This document shows, in pieces, positions 1-12,009 of a stretch of 64,000 nt of DNA. The first letter of the stretch is position 1. Every line of letters begins with the position of its first letter. Origin of the DNA: Phytoseiulus persimilis (taxonomy: Eukaryota; Arthropoda; Arachnida; Mesostigmata; Phytoseiidae). The stretch is from assembly GCA_037576195.1 (NCBI GenBank), contig CM075102.1:7874001-7938000 (forward strand), given 5' to 3'. Both the position numbers and the translations under genes were made by a program. Under the pieces are notes generated by a model, which was not told the DNA's origin, ran no database searches, and was given only the letters and a program-made list of their open reading frames with translations.

Positions 1-1125
1 GTACCTTGGAAGAGACTTATATAGAGCTAATTAGAGAATAACCCACATGTCTGAGTCGGCTATTGAAATATCATGATTATCATTGGTACGTTAGTGATAG
101 ACTGGCAACGGTGAAGGCCAAAGCTTGTTTCTGCTCAGCATCGACCCATAACCCCTAATATCTCCGAATATAACCTCTATCATGAATCAACGTTTGCGGT
201 CCACTCTGAAGTGACCAGTTGAAACTATCGCTCTAAGAAGTATTCGATGAAACGCGGTGGCGGAGTCATCGCGAATAAAGAGAGACATACTTGCTAGGGA
301 ACCTCCGATGTCGGTGATACGCTTCACTACATATCTAGACTGTAGATTCCGCACCCGTAACCCGTGAGGAATATAATTCAACCTTTTGGACTCGATCCAT
401 TCGACTCCAACGCTTTACTCGAGCATTATAGTGAAGAGGGAGCAGTGTAGTGCATCGCCATGAATACAGCACGTTCTATGCAATCACCAGAAGCAATGCT
501 TTGTTGTCCCGATGATGTGGAAACGAGGATCAGAGTTAAACGTAGGTGGCAGAAGGCAGTGTCGGATCAGGATTTACTCAAGGGGGCGGGGGTGGTCATG
601 AATTTATGACGGGACCTCTGATATTTTCCCCTTGCTTCCGGAGGTCAATTATGTTCCGATTTTAGGGAATGAGGGAGCGTCAGAGCGCTGCAGGGGGAAG
701 CTTGATTGGAATGTTCAGCGAGGTGCTTTTCAGAAATCTTTCGAGCGCTCTCCAGCCTCCCCGTTGATTCCAGGACTTGCTCAGACGATGAGATGTCAGC
801 CTTGTTGATGACTGCCGTGTTCACACGGGTCTCACGACGTCTCGTGCCAATTCTGCGATGAGTTTCCCCATGGTGCTTCCCTATAGCTCTCGTTCCTGTA
901 TTTCGCCATAACCCTGGCCCGCTGATCCCTCCTGGAACCCAGTAGCCCTCTACTGAAATTCAGTTCGAAAACACGGTATTTTTCGGTTAGGCGGGTTTCG
1001 AATGAAAACAACAAAACACGAAACGCCGGCATGCCGAGTTGGCGAGTGGGAAAGGGAAATGAGAGAGGAGAGACTCCAGAGAGACTTACCAGGCACTGGA
1101 TTTTGCGTAGAGAATAAGTATGGGT
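1..1125. other. No supported gene
   Basis: Only short open frames are present on either strand. None shows family resemblance or a coherent splice context. Confidence 0.5.
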
Positions 1126-1465
1126 CTCACCCAATCCCCCGTACTGCCCTGAGGCCGCTTGCTGTCAGTCTGCTCGCGTCGCTTCGCTCGCTCGCCAGGA
1201 ACCTAACCTAACCTCACCCAATCCCCCGCACTGCCGTCAGGCCACTTGCTGTCAGTCTGCTCGCGTCGCTTCGCTCGCTCGCCAGGAACCTAACCTAACC
1301 TCACCCAATCCCCCCGCACTGCGATCAGGCCACTTGCTGTCAGTCTGCTCGCATCGCTCCGCTCGCTCGCCAGAAACCTAACCTAACCTCACTCAATCCC
1401 CCCGCATTGCCATCAGGCCGCTTGCTGTCAGACTGTTTGCTTGGCTCCGCGCGCTCGCCAGTTCG
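1126..1465. repeat. 87-bp tandem repeat, four copies, with TTAGG-type units
   Basis: Four head-to-tail copies start at about 1126, 1213, 1300 and 1388, giving periods of 87, 87 and 88 bp. Each copy begins CTCACCCAATCCCC, contains a GC-rich block with CGCTTCGCTCGCTCGC or a close variant, and ends with AACCTAACCTAAC, which is the reverse complement of the arthropod telomere unit TTAGG. Divergence rises toward the fourth copy, which breaks off in the GC-rich block. No coding role is visible. Confidence 0.9.
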
Positions 1466-4400
1466 AGTCCCTTGTCTCGCTTTCCGCGACGCCAGCGGGC
1501 CGGTTTCGTCTGCTACGGCTAGCACCAACTCGCTACCCACCTAACCGACAAGAACCGAAAACACTCCCTCCGTGGCTCATCCCGATGGGCCTAAAGGCAC
1601 CCTGGTGGCGAGCGGGTTCCCTTCCAAGCCGCGTGCGAGAGAGCGTCCGTCGGTGTTGATGCTGATCATCGTCATCCTCTCTAGTAGCGGCGGTGGTGGT
1701 TGCAGCACCATCGGCAGCCAGCAGCACACCGAAGCAGAACGGTCAGTCAAAGAACAGACACAGGTGATCGTGTTTCTCAGCGGAGCAGCCAACAGTTTCG
1801 TGAACGCTGCCCAGCCGGGATTCCATCTTGAATTGAGCTTTTGAGCCGCGGGCTCGGTGAGTTTCCGCTCGATATCTTGAGACTTTGAGGCAGCAGCAAT
1901 TCGATCACTGAGGGCGAACCGCGGTGGAACAGACCGCGGTGGAAATAGAGCGTCCGGGAAACTGAGTGAGAAGTGACGCGATCATAGTTCTAAGCTCCGC
2001 ATGTTCTTTAACTTCCGGAGCTGCGATCATGCGAGCCTGTGATGTTCTGAGCCTCTTGGCAACCTTTTTGCTCGATAAGAAGCTTCGACTCTTTTGCATC
2101 GTGAGCAAAGATCACGTGGAAGATGAGAGTGAATGACTGGAATCAACTTTCAAGGGCGGCTCTCTAAACAGGACAGAATCGGACAGCACGAGAGCATCGG
2201 ACCGAGATCCACACAGACTTTGCTCAGCTCTGGGTTACCGCTTCTTGGGGGCAATGAGTACTTTCTAAGATTTTAGAGTCCGAAGGCTGAGAATATGCTT
2301 GTGACAGAAAGGGTTTATCGTCCTTAGGATCAATGATGATTCCCGTCGGCTCAGTGATTTGACAGCTCTGAACAGCTGACCGCCCAGTGCGATCTTTGTG
2401 AATGAAGTGGAGCATGTTCATTCGAAATTCAGTAGATTCAGCTCGCTCGCGTTTCTTTCGTATTCGTCGCTCACGACTCCAGGACAGAAGAACTCGTAAT
2501 ATCTTACGTTGCAAAATATTCGGACTCGTTTGGTGAGCTCGACGGTGTGAATATCCCATGGGTCCGGTGCGTTCTGGGAATTCAGACGGAATTCTCTTCG
2601 ACTTACTCTCCTAAGTACTTGTGAGTATCTTGATATTGGCTACGCTTGGAACAAGTTGTGCTCCAGTTGCCAGAGAAAACTGTCATAGCTTCACACCGGA
2701 TCCGGGGACTCATGGTGTCGAGCAGCCAATTGGAACTTCCACGGGGAATCTCTACTCTATCTTAAAGTCTCGTTGGGTCAATTAAAATTTGAAATGAGAG
2801 GGTAAGTGCGGCCGTCTCAACGGTTCTCGGCGAGGAATATCTCCCGTCAACGTGCCGCGAACAAACCAAGTCAGAGGCGGTGAAGGTAACGAGAATAACC
2901 GGAGTTGCCAGAAGAACACTTCGTTCGAAGGAAATTGAAGAGCGCGCCGTTTGTTCTACACATCCATGAACCGCTCTTGTATTCGACTGTCAGATGAGCT
3001 GGCTTGCTAGTCGGCTGCTTCGTTCTCATAACGGGTAATGTCTGTGCTGGTCAGTGAAGCGTATCGTTGCGTGTTAGGCTTTCAGACTTCTGCCAAGTTT
3101 CGCATCATGAGCGATTTCGAATCCGCTACATCTTAACAGGACGCCATTGTTAAAGCTTGATGTATTCACGAATCGATGACCATTACGGCTTGTATTCAGT
3201 TTAGAACGAGAAATGCGAGCCACGGTCCTCTACGGAGTGAGCAGCTCGGGTACCCGAATGTTGTGAATCGTGCTGATGTAATAACGAGCTGCCCCGAACT
3301 AGAACTGTTCCAGGCTCTTCGTACTGAGCTTGCTACTGCAATCGGAACGGCAATCGCGATTCTGCCGTTTGGCGATGGTGATCGGTTGGAGTTTTCGTGA
3401 GATTGATTCATCACTTTGAAGATAGAGAGTGCCTGATAATCTCAGGAAAAGGTTCCGCTCGGCTCGGCGCGTTTCGGAAGCCAGAGGATTCGCGGCACGG
3501 CTCCATACTCCAGACGGACATGAGAGCCGCTTTACGGCTGCCACTCCGGTGTGACTACCTGAATGTTCCTCATGGAGAATGAAGACGCCGCGGACCAAAG
3601 AGTAGATTATATTTGTTGCTCGGAAGCTCAACGCGAACCAAGAGAATATGTGTCAGCGTCTGAAGCTAGCCGTGAGAGCTCGGCAACAGTCGGGCAGAAA
3701 ATTATTTAGGCAGGCAGACCGCACCAGTCATTGGAGCGGGATTTCGTGAGATTCAATGCTCCAATGGACTGCTATCTGAACCTGTCTCAGTGTCGTGACC
3801 GGAAGTGTATCTCTGTGTCGCCTCGCACAATCGTTTGCGGCTTGATCCGAGGTTTTGACCCGATGGATCGCGGATTGCTCGAGCGCTACAAGACCGCCTT
3901 TAACGTTTCCTCTGTCATCAGCGCTACGATTTCCCCGCCAGCTCCGGTTGCTTTTCTTCGCAACGTGCACATTCATTACCGATTTAAATGGAATGAGAGA
4001 GACACGATTTCACCAGGCTCGCTGCGTGGCTGTGTCCTGGGATTTCATTCACGACAAGCCTCACGACTGGCTACTCTAAATATCTTTGCTACGCGTATCG
4101 GTTGTCCTTCATGTTGAATTCGTCGCAGCTCAGGCTTTCGAGTGGCTCTTGCGAAAGAAAACGAACACGTCTCAGCCGTACCGAAAAATCGAAGAGTCCA
4201 TTTTTGTTCATGGTCATAGATTGCTTACCCGACCATTTTAAGTGAGTGGTTCCATCCGATTTGTGTTTGCGGAATGGGAACGATCTGGTGGCAATCGTAG
4301 CTGCCCTAACCTCACAAAAGAATCCGAATAAAAACTGCGTCATTTCTACGTAATTACGTTTGTTTGTGTTTCGTTCAGCCCTTTCCGTTTGGATAGTCAT

Positions 4401-4713
4401 CATCGCTCCCTGAGCCGCTCGAATCGACGCACCACTCCGATGAGCAGAAATCAGCAAAAATTGACGGATGCGATCTTCGAACGCCTGCATGCTGCCGCTG
4501 TGGCAGATTTTCTCCGACGGATGATCCGATGGTTGACTACCGGATGATTCTATTTTTCCTCAAGCCTTCTATAGAGCTCTTACGTTGGCCGCGATCCAAT
4601 ACATGATTCCGCCCTTCTGCTGACGCTGACGACGGTGCTCATCATGATGCGTCAGCAGCGTAGAGAAAAATCTGTTCCAAGCCCTGAACTTGAAAGTTGA
4701 CCGATTCTCCCAG
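1466..4713. other. No supported gene
   Basis: Short frames occur on both strands, the longest being about 130 codons at 3731-4117 (+) and 4089-4490 (-). They lack recognisable domains and splice context, and open frames of this size are common by chance at this GC content. I see no transposon termini or simple repeats. Confidence 0.4.
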
Positions 4714-4852
4714 ATCCGGTCGGTCCGTGGAGGTCTCCGTCGCCTTCAACGGGTACCAGGATGCTATTGTCCCGGTCGGGAATTGCGAAGCAGATCACGC
4801 CGTGATTTTACTTCCCAAGGTCCTGAGAATTCCTTTGAAGATTCAGAGCTGA
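4714..4852 (+). CDS. Possible terminal exon, unknown protein
   Basis: After an acceptor-like GATTCTCCCAG, a frame entered with one base runs 45 codons to a TGA. The peptide includes VEVSVAFNGYQDAIVPVG and ends near LLPKVLRIPLKIQS, which reads like an alternating beta-sheet segment. It lies on the same strand about 210 bp before the NudE start, so it could be the last exon of an upstream neighbour. No upstream exon was found and I do not recognise the family, so it may be a chance frame. Confidence 0.25.
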
Positions 4853-5064
4853 TTCTCATGGTATGCGGGGTGGGTTTTGTCGTACGTGTTAGACTTTCTG
4901 AGAAATTTGTCAAGTTTGTCAACGGTGTGGCAGTATTCCTGAAAGCCTGATCGCGGCATCCATCACAGCTGAGCACAGTCCTCGAGCCCTCCATCGGAGA
5001 AGAACCTCCAGTCTCCTGCATGTTCTCATGCTCCACCCGATCTCGATTTGCAGGAAGAAGCAAG

Positions 5065-8000
5065 ATGGGGGACCGAAAATTCTCCAGCGTTCAGGACGAG
5101 ATGGAGTTCTATAAAAGTCGATATTTGGAAACGCAACAGGAGTTCGATGAGTTCCAGCAGGATTCACGGGTATGTATCCCGTCAAAGCAGCCGCGGCAAT
5201 CATCCGCTAACTGAACGTGAATTCTGTGAGCGGAGCAAGTTACTCGAATCGAACAAGTGTTGGCTGTATCCAACAGGTGACATAAATCCCAACTCCGTGA
5301 GTTAGCTATCGTGAGTTCATCAAAGACAACGATTCGTTCCAGGAGCTGGAGCAAGAGATGGAGACGCAATTGACTCAACTCGAGAAAGAAAATACTGAGC
5401 TCAAGAGGAACTTGCAAAAAGCTCAAATGGAACGGGATGTCTATGCGGAGAAGTTGGCCTTCGGGACAAACGAGCTCAAAGACCAGGTGCGAACCCCGTC
5501 AGATATATTACCTCAACATATCACTCTCATCATTTTCGGATTTTTTGTTTCTGTTGCCTCTCTCTCGGAGAATCCTCGCTGACCCTGGATTCTTCCCGTT
5601 CCAGCTTGAAACTCTGGAGAGAGAACTTTTAGAAGAAAGGGACCTCAATGAGAGACTTAGTAGTCAAATTCGCGAACTTGAACAAGACAATGACGACTTA
5701 GAACGAGCCAAGAGAGCCCTGGCCGCCTCGCTTGAAGAGTTCGAGAAAAAGTAAGATATAGACCTTCCTCTTCGGATCATAGAAGTCGCGAATGCCCGAA
5801 TCTGTCCGTTTGGTCTGTTGGTGACCAGCTGGTCGGAGGGAGCCTCGTTCTGCGCGGCAGCGTCACGGGGCTCGAAATGATGTAATAGCCTCTTGGAACT
5901 CGCGCTTCGCTCGAGACCATCGAGTCCGCACGCAAAAGGCTATCGTGGAATCGAACTAAGGGTCGCTCCTGCCTAATGAAAACTCGTTGCCATCCTGATA
6001 CAGCATCGGTGCGTGGGAGTTGTTCTCGTTCAGAGCTCTGTGGATCGTTAGAATCATCGGTTTTATTCGCTGGGTCGGAGCATCGAGTTGGTTGAGCAGT
6101 CAGCCGCGAACTCAATTCGCAGTTCACTTGGTCAACGCACCACTAAATCAGTCAGCTGTGTTTGAAATTTCGGAAGAATAGTTCTTGACAGGGTCTGGCG
6201 GGCGTGTCCGGAACTTCCCCAGGCGTGCCAGTTGGGAATGAGCGACTCATCCGCTCTGGTTGTCGCTGGCTGTAATCGTTCGATAGTGAAGGAGAACCAT
6301 TGTTCTACGAAGCGATCCGAATCCGAACATATGTTTTACGTTTTCTATTCTGGGATTCGCATCCAGTCATTCCCGTTCTTGGCATCGAAACAAAAACCCT
6401 CTTTCGCAGCTGATGTGCTCGTATCCGCAGCCAAGATTTTCAAGACAGCTATCTGATCGGGATTAGCCAGAATCGAGGAAATCAAAGAGACTCGCTGAAT
6501 CAGAAGCTTTGTCGTCAATTTTCTGGGATTATTCTGTGTGCGACATCCGGAGAATCCCTTCTCGCCGCGTGTTTCGTGCGTGCGAACTTCGACTGTCTCG
6601 GGGAGCAGGAATCGACAGCATATACTCACCGTAGAATTTGGCGAGCACTTCGAATTCCTGCTCAAACTCACAAGTCGATCCCGAATTGATTTGTTTGCAT
6701 CTGAGAAATGTTCTCATTTCCATGCTCCAGATCATCGCTCTCAAACGGTTACTAATTTTGCAGCGTAAATCAAGCTTTAGAGCGCAATGCGTTCCTAGAG
6801 AACGAGTTGGACGAGAAGGAAGAACTGGCCTGCATGGTGCAGCGATTGAAAGAAGAAACCAGCGATCTCAAAAGGGAACTAGCTGTTCGAACCCGTCAGG
6901 AGAGGACTCCGTCCATCACTAACGTTTCCAACGGGAACCTGCCGGCGGGACAGCAGCGGAAAAAGTGAGTTTGGACACCGGGATGTCTCCCGAAAGGCAT
7001 GAACTTCCGCCATATCTCAAGAGAGCACCTTGCTTGCAACCGAGTACAGTGCCCGAAAAGTATCTAGTTCCATTCCAAAGCTGGTAACACCAGTGCTTCA
7101 GGGCAACGTAAGCCCAGCGCTTGGATTCTTGAGAGGGTTGTTGAAAGCGGCGTTCGTAAAGATTCAAGAGCAGTCGAAGCCAAGCGTCCATGCACGCGGA
7201 GTGTCCTCAGCGCGCTAGAGAACTCGGTAGCTTCGGAACGCGCGATTGCAGGGGCTGGGAATAGCTAAAAAGCTTTGCAGCCATCCCGTTTCCCTCAGTT
7301 ATCGCTTTTGGCGAATATTTCGCACAGTTTGCCCTTTGTTTGCTTTTATTGATTTATCCTGTGTTCATTCAGCAGCAAGACATCAGTGACGTGCTGCAAC
7401 GTGAGTCGGAACATTTGATCTTGGCACTTTCGAGGTGAGGGTGGTTTACCAGGTGCACCTTCGGACCAATTGACGATTGCTCATCTCAAACCTGGTCTTG
7501 GCGTCCTAACCATCGTCGACCTCTTGTTCCGCTTCGTTTCTCGTCCGATTCCGTATGGCTCCGGCTTCTTCTCGTTCTCCTACTGCTTTCTCTATCAAAG
7601 TTCGCACCGCGAACGAAGCGCCGTGACCCTTCTTCAGTCGACCGGCTCACCTCTGCCCATCAGACCCGGAAACGGTCCGGGAAACTCTATTCACTCACCC
7701 GTGTGAACTCCTCGTCCGTGATTCTGTCACCCGAAATGTGCCGAACTGCGATTCCCCGCCAGCAGCAGGGTTTCGGCGTTCCAGCACAGATGTCAAATGC
7801 ATGACCCTTTCTACCTGTTCTGTTGTCGTTCCGGGTGCGTGGTGACGAAGCTCGGCAAAAACTATTCCGAGTGTTACGTTCGTGGAGTCTCCACACTGGT
7901 TCATTGTTGGTGTGTTTTGTGATCTCTCAACAGATCTCTTCTGGATTCCTCCCATCATGGTTCTGCGGAGGATGTACTCGGAACTCCACGAAAGGATCCC

Positions 8001-8339
8001 AACCAGTACAAAGAATACAATCAGCAGCCCCATTCTCTTCCCCAACTAACGGGACTCGCAGGACCTCACCAAATCCGAAAGCAAATCAACCCCCACAGCA
8101 GAAGCAACGCTCTGAATATCGTCAACGACCTCCTCAAGAGAGTCGGGGTAGGTTTTCATACATCAGCGCGATGGGTTTTGACGAACGAGCCCGAGATCCC
8201 TGAGCTCTTAGACCCTTCAGTTTTCCCGAGGTTTCTCAAGGAGGCCTCGATGGGATGTCAGGGTCAGATGCTAAGCCGAAATTGTTCTCTTCTGCAGGAG
8301 TTGGAAACTAAGATGGCTACAGCACAGTTCTGCATGTGA
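5065..8339 (+). CDS. nudE: NudE/NDEL1-type dynein adaptor, seven exons, 317 aa
   Basis: NudE proteins are coiled-coil scaffolds that bind LIS1 and dynein and act at centrosomes, kinetochores and nuclear envelopes in nuclear migration and mitosis. Proposed coding exons are 5065-5169, 5343-5486, 5605-5750, 6764-6964, 7601-7702, 7934-8147 and 8298-8339. All have GT/AG borders and matching phases and total 954 nt. The ATG opens [20 protein letters not shown], the family N-terminus. Residues about 10-190 form a continuous coiled coil, including the LIS1-binding stretch [17 protein letters not shown] and the family signature [15 protein letters not shown] Ser/Pro/Gly-rich linker of about 90 residues follows. 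The C-terminal helix [14 protein letters not shown] precedes the stop. Length is close to the 335-345 aa of human NDE1/NDEL1. Exons 1-4 and 6-7 are secure from homology; exon 5 rests on phase and on being the first AG after a long pyrimidine tract. Intron 3 is about 1 kb. Confidence 0.93.
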
Positions 8340-9436
8340 AATGTATCATAACTAATCAGATGGATAAGACGAATTCGCCGTCGGAGCGACCGAAAATGAT
8401 GGTGACGTTGGTGAGATCGGATCAAGTACCTACATTAAACCAAATCTCCGTCAGCCATACGCCATTCCAACAGATAGGAACAGAGTCGACTCTGCGCGGA
8501 AAGCTCCAGCGCCTGCATTCCGACGACCGCTTTGTAAATGTCCTTCCAAACACTCTGGCTGACTGACTGAAAACCCACAGACTGTAACTCGAGTTGCCCG
8601 CTTGGCACACGGCTCGTGAACATCTTGGACCGGCCATATTCAGGGCCCAGATACTTAGTGTGATACACGATCTGTGCCATAAGTCAAAGACAACGGACGT
8701 CGGGGTCAGGATTCGGAATGATGATATCGAGAGCGATAGTTCCATGCGCTTGGTGCTCGAAAGGCGTCCATCTTATCTCAGATTGGCGTCGGAGATGCCT
8801 AAACGCACCCCGGACGACAGAATCCCTGGAACTGTTCCGACATACTGTCCATATGCCTCCAAGATAAGCACCAAGTACTGTAGGTAATGTGAAACTAGTC
8901 AGGCTATCTCAAGTCTCCATATGTGAATTTTTCGCCTCGGAAGCGATTTGCGTTCAGGTTTGTTTCTCTTTGATGTTCTACTGCGCTGTGTACATGTGTC
9001 CTGGCCCCGTGTACAGTTTTCGTTTATCTGTTTTCAATTTAGTCCAACTTTTTCGAGGGAGCTCCTCTGAGAGTCATCTGCAGCGAAAAATGAGCTCCGT
9101 TGAAAAACAACGGTCGCGAAATGACGCTATGTCGATCGCTACGCGAAAAATCACGTTCATGATCCGTGTGTGGTACTGTTTTGGACATTTTAGTCAATCT
9201 AATATTAATGGGTCGTTTCAGTTCTGTAATCCATGCAGCTTCGATTGCATACAATAAAATCATTCTCAGTGAAAAACATCACATCTGCTTCCTCGAGTAC
9301 TTAACGACATTCTCGTTGTCAGGAGTTTCTGTCTCCGCCTTTTCGATCATCCAAACGTGGATGTCTACAAAGAGCAAAACTACGCAGGGACCATGGTAGA
9401 CAAGGAGGAAGCGAGCATGATGACGAGAGGGTCAAA
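8340..9436 (+). other. NudE 3' flank / possible 3' UTR
   Basis: No gene is supported here. A canonical AATAAA at 9253-9258 is a candidate poly(A) signal for nudE, about 0.9 kb past the stop. No closer AATAAA was noticed. The UTR extent is inference. Confidence 0.3.
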
Positions 9437-10620
9437 TTGGGGGGAACGAGCCTATCGCCTATGAGTGTCCAAGAGAAAACATTCCAGGAAATCCAGTGGG
9501 AAATACAAGAGGAGCTCTCGAGAGAGATATCCAATCGGGAAATGAGAAATGGATGCAGCCATATAACCACACTCTTATACGGGAGCAATGAAGTGACTGT
9601 GCAGTGCGGGGAACAACGATCCGACGCAGTAGCGACGAAAAAGGCCTTTCACAAGGCTGCCCCCTTCCGTCAATACTGTTCACACCATACATCTCCGACC
9701 TGGGAGGAAGGTTGGAGCGAACGAGCGTTGGCTTCAAGGCACGACTACCGAAGAATTTATCCGATTTCCGACAAAAAGAGGTCTTCCCAATTTTCGGGCT
9801 GCTCTTCGCGGACGACCTAGTTCTCATCGGACGACCTAGAAGAGGTCAGGAGAGGCTGCTCGAGGTAACATTGATATTCGGAGACGAATTCAATCTCCAC
9901 TCCAACCCTGGGAAGAAAGCGATATTCGAGTTCTCGACATGCGCTGACACAGGAGGAACGCTACCGAACTCAAACACCGCCATGGAATTCACAGTTCGGA
10001 GGCCAGGATGGTCAACCTTCGAAGCCACAGAAGCAAAAAGCAAGCTGACTGACCAAAAGAGGATCAGTAAAATGAGTGGGATAAGATAGCCATACGCAAT
10101 TCGCATAGTCATGAGAATTGCGGGCGTGCCGGAGAGAAGCCCTAAGCTGAAGGAAACCTCAAGGTGCGAAGATTTAAGAGAGCTCCCGGGAACAATTATT
10201 CGGGTCTCATAGTCAATCAACGAGAAATATGAAGACGGAACCGTCGAAGCCAAGCTCGAGAAGCGAAGAGAGGAACGGCAGAGAAAGAACTCGCGAAAGA
10301 TACAGGAACTCTGGAGCGGTTCTGGGAAACATTGAATACGCCCGTTGGCAAACGCCGGAGCCGATTGTCTACAGACCACAAAAGAAAGATCGACCCGATT
10401 TGCCAGAAATGCGGCCTAGAAAGAGAAGCTCTCGAGCATTCACCACCACGATGCAGGAGACAAACAAAGGTGAAGGAAGTGATCCATAGGGTTGGACTCA
10501 ATAGTGACGGCATTCGACGGCCATTCGATACACGGAGGAAGCGCTGGGATGCTGAGAACACGCAACTGCTCGAGCTACGAATTAGGTTTGATGGAGCCGC
10601 CGGTATCAGCCGCAGCACAC
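9437..10620 (+). mobile_element. Decayed non-LTR retrotransposon, reverse-transcriptase part
   Basis: Fragments of a LINE-type ORF2 lie in shifting frames. At 9560-9640 one frame reads LLYGSNEVTVQCGEQ; near 9640 the frame changes and continues GLSQGCPLPSILFTPYISDL (RT motif). The catalytic FADDLVLIG is at 9805-9831, followed by FNLHSNPGKKAIFEF. Near 10400 a Cys/His knuckle, C-x2-C-x8-H-x4-C, reads CQKCGLEREALEHSPPRC, as found at the C-terminus of many non-LTR ORF2 proteins. Frameshifts and stops (for example at about 10089) show it is not functional. No endonuclease domain, poly(A) tail or target-site duplication was identified. Clade is not assigned. Confidence 0.75.
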
Positions 10621-11352
10621 CATCCTCATCTCGGGTCTCCTCTGTTGTTCTTGAAATGAAACTAGAGATGGACAGGGATGATCAATGAATATCCATTCAT
10701 GAATCCATCTGCCGTCAGAATTTCCAGATTGAATTCCCTGAGCAAAGCTCCCGATTCTTGTGTCAGCCATGCGAGGTAGTTCCTGCCGCTACAGCGCACG
10801 CCTGAAGGCCTCCAGGTGTTTTACAAAACGGCAGACGCACTCGGACTGGCGGCACCATCGGGCCCGGCGCCAGGAGCCGTCGTTGTGAAATAAACTTTGT
10901 AAACGCGGACCGCGAGTCTTCCGTCAGAGCTCTAACACGAATCAGTCCGGAGTTTCCAAGCCGAGTGCTGCTAGATATCGAGCGGGTGTGAGCCGCTTCG
11001 TCAATACGCAATAATTTGCATCCGCTACGAGTCGCGGCTCAAGCTTAAAATCGTTGTATAGATCTCGAATCTCGGCCATGAATTCGCGGCCCTCTTGTTT
11101 CTGTATTATGCAGTTCATTCTGAATCGACGGAAACCGACTTTTTTACACGCCTCGATACAATGCCGTTCACTATCTTGAAGTTCGTGACCGACAATAGAG
11201 AAGCACTAGGCCGAGCAATTTCAAGAACTCCAGTTCACAACTCGATCAATCATTTGAAACTCTTCGCAATGGAGTGTGATTCCCGCTCCCAGGTTGGCTA
11301 ATACATAAGAGGTCCCGTTGACTATCAGAGGGAAGCTTCAATCGCAGACGAT
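10621..11352. other. No supported gene
   Basis: Sequence between the retroelement remnant and the orphan minus-strand exon. Only short chance frames are seen; no repeat or RNA gene was recognised. Confidence 0.4.
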
Positions 11353-12009
11353 TCATTCAAACTGCTGGGTCTTTTCCGAACTCCTGTAATCCGTGAAGGG
11401 CGTCCGATAAGCGAATTGTGGTTGGCCATCGGTGGAGCTGGTCTTATTTGGGCAGCTTGAAGAAGACAGCGCTGTCTTCACCTGATCGACTGTAGCTGAG
11501 GAGGCACTGAAAGCGTCCACTCGGCCGAGGCAAATATCTCGCCGTTGACCTCTGTCTCTGGCTCCGGTCGAGTTTGTCGTGATCTCACCGATGGTCGAGT
11601 TTCCCTTTATATCCTCGACTCCGGGCTTGTTGTCGACATGGTCCTCTGGAAGACCATCGTTTCTTTCTGCTACATCTGGGCGGATGACATCAATCGAATC
11701 GATGAACTGAGTTCGCCGTGACATCGGCAGAAAACATCGTAGCACTTGGAGATGTATGGTCGCATTGGTCTCGGTATCACCCCTCCAGAGTTGGAAAGTA
11801 ATGGCCAGATTGGTTCCGGAATCACCCGGAAGCTCGACTATGATGGTAGGAACTCGAAAGTTCTGGGGGAGAGCCTGCTCAGCCTCGCCTGTCCACGCCA
11901 CTGGCATAGAGAGAAGCTTCTTGCGGATTTCTAACGTTGGCATGAAGTGATGCCGAGCTCGATCCTCAAAATGTTGGAGAACATCGTAGGTCTTACCACT
12001 TACCTTCCC
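11353..12009 (-). CDS. Orphan coding-like exon or ORF, unknown protein
   Basis: A frame of 218 codons is open on the minus strand from just after a stop at 12010-12012 to a TGA at 11353. The first in-frame ATG near the 5' end is at 11943 (195-196 aa), but coding-like sequence continues upstream of it, including TYDVLQHFEDRARHHF, so the true start may be a spliced exon. An acceptor-like AG lies just upstream, after a T-rich tract at about 12030. The first half is hydrophobic/charged and looks folded (VPTIIVELPGDSGTNLAITF); the second half is Ser/Thr/Asp-rich and looks disordered. The domain is not recognised. Confidence 0.4.
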   Translation of the reverse strand, partial: GKVSGKTYDVLQHFEDRARHHFMPTLEIRKKLLSMPVAWTGEAEQALPQNFRVPTIIVELPGDSGTNLAITFQLWRGDTETNATIHLQVLRCFLPMSRRTQFIDSIDVIRPDVAERNDGLPEDHVDNKPGVEDIKGNSTIGEITTNSTGARDRGQRRDICLGRVDAFSASSATVDQVKTALSSSSCPNKTSSTDGQPQFAYRTPFTDYRSSEKTQQFE

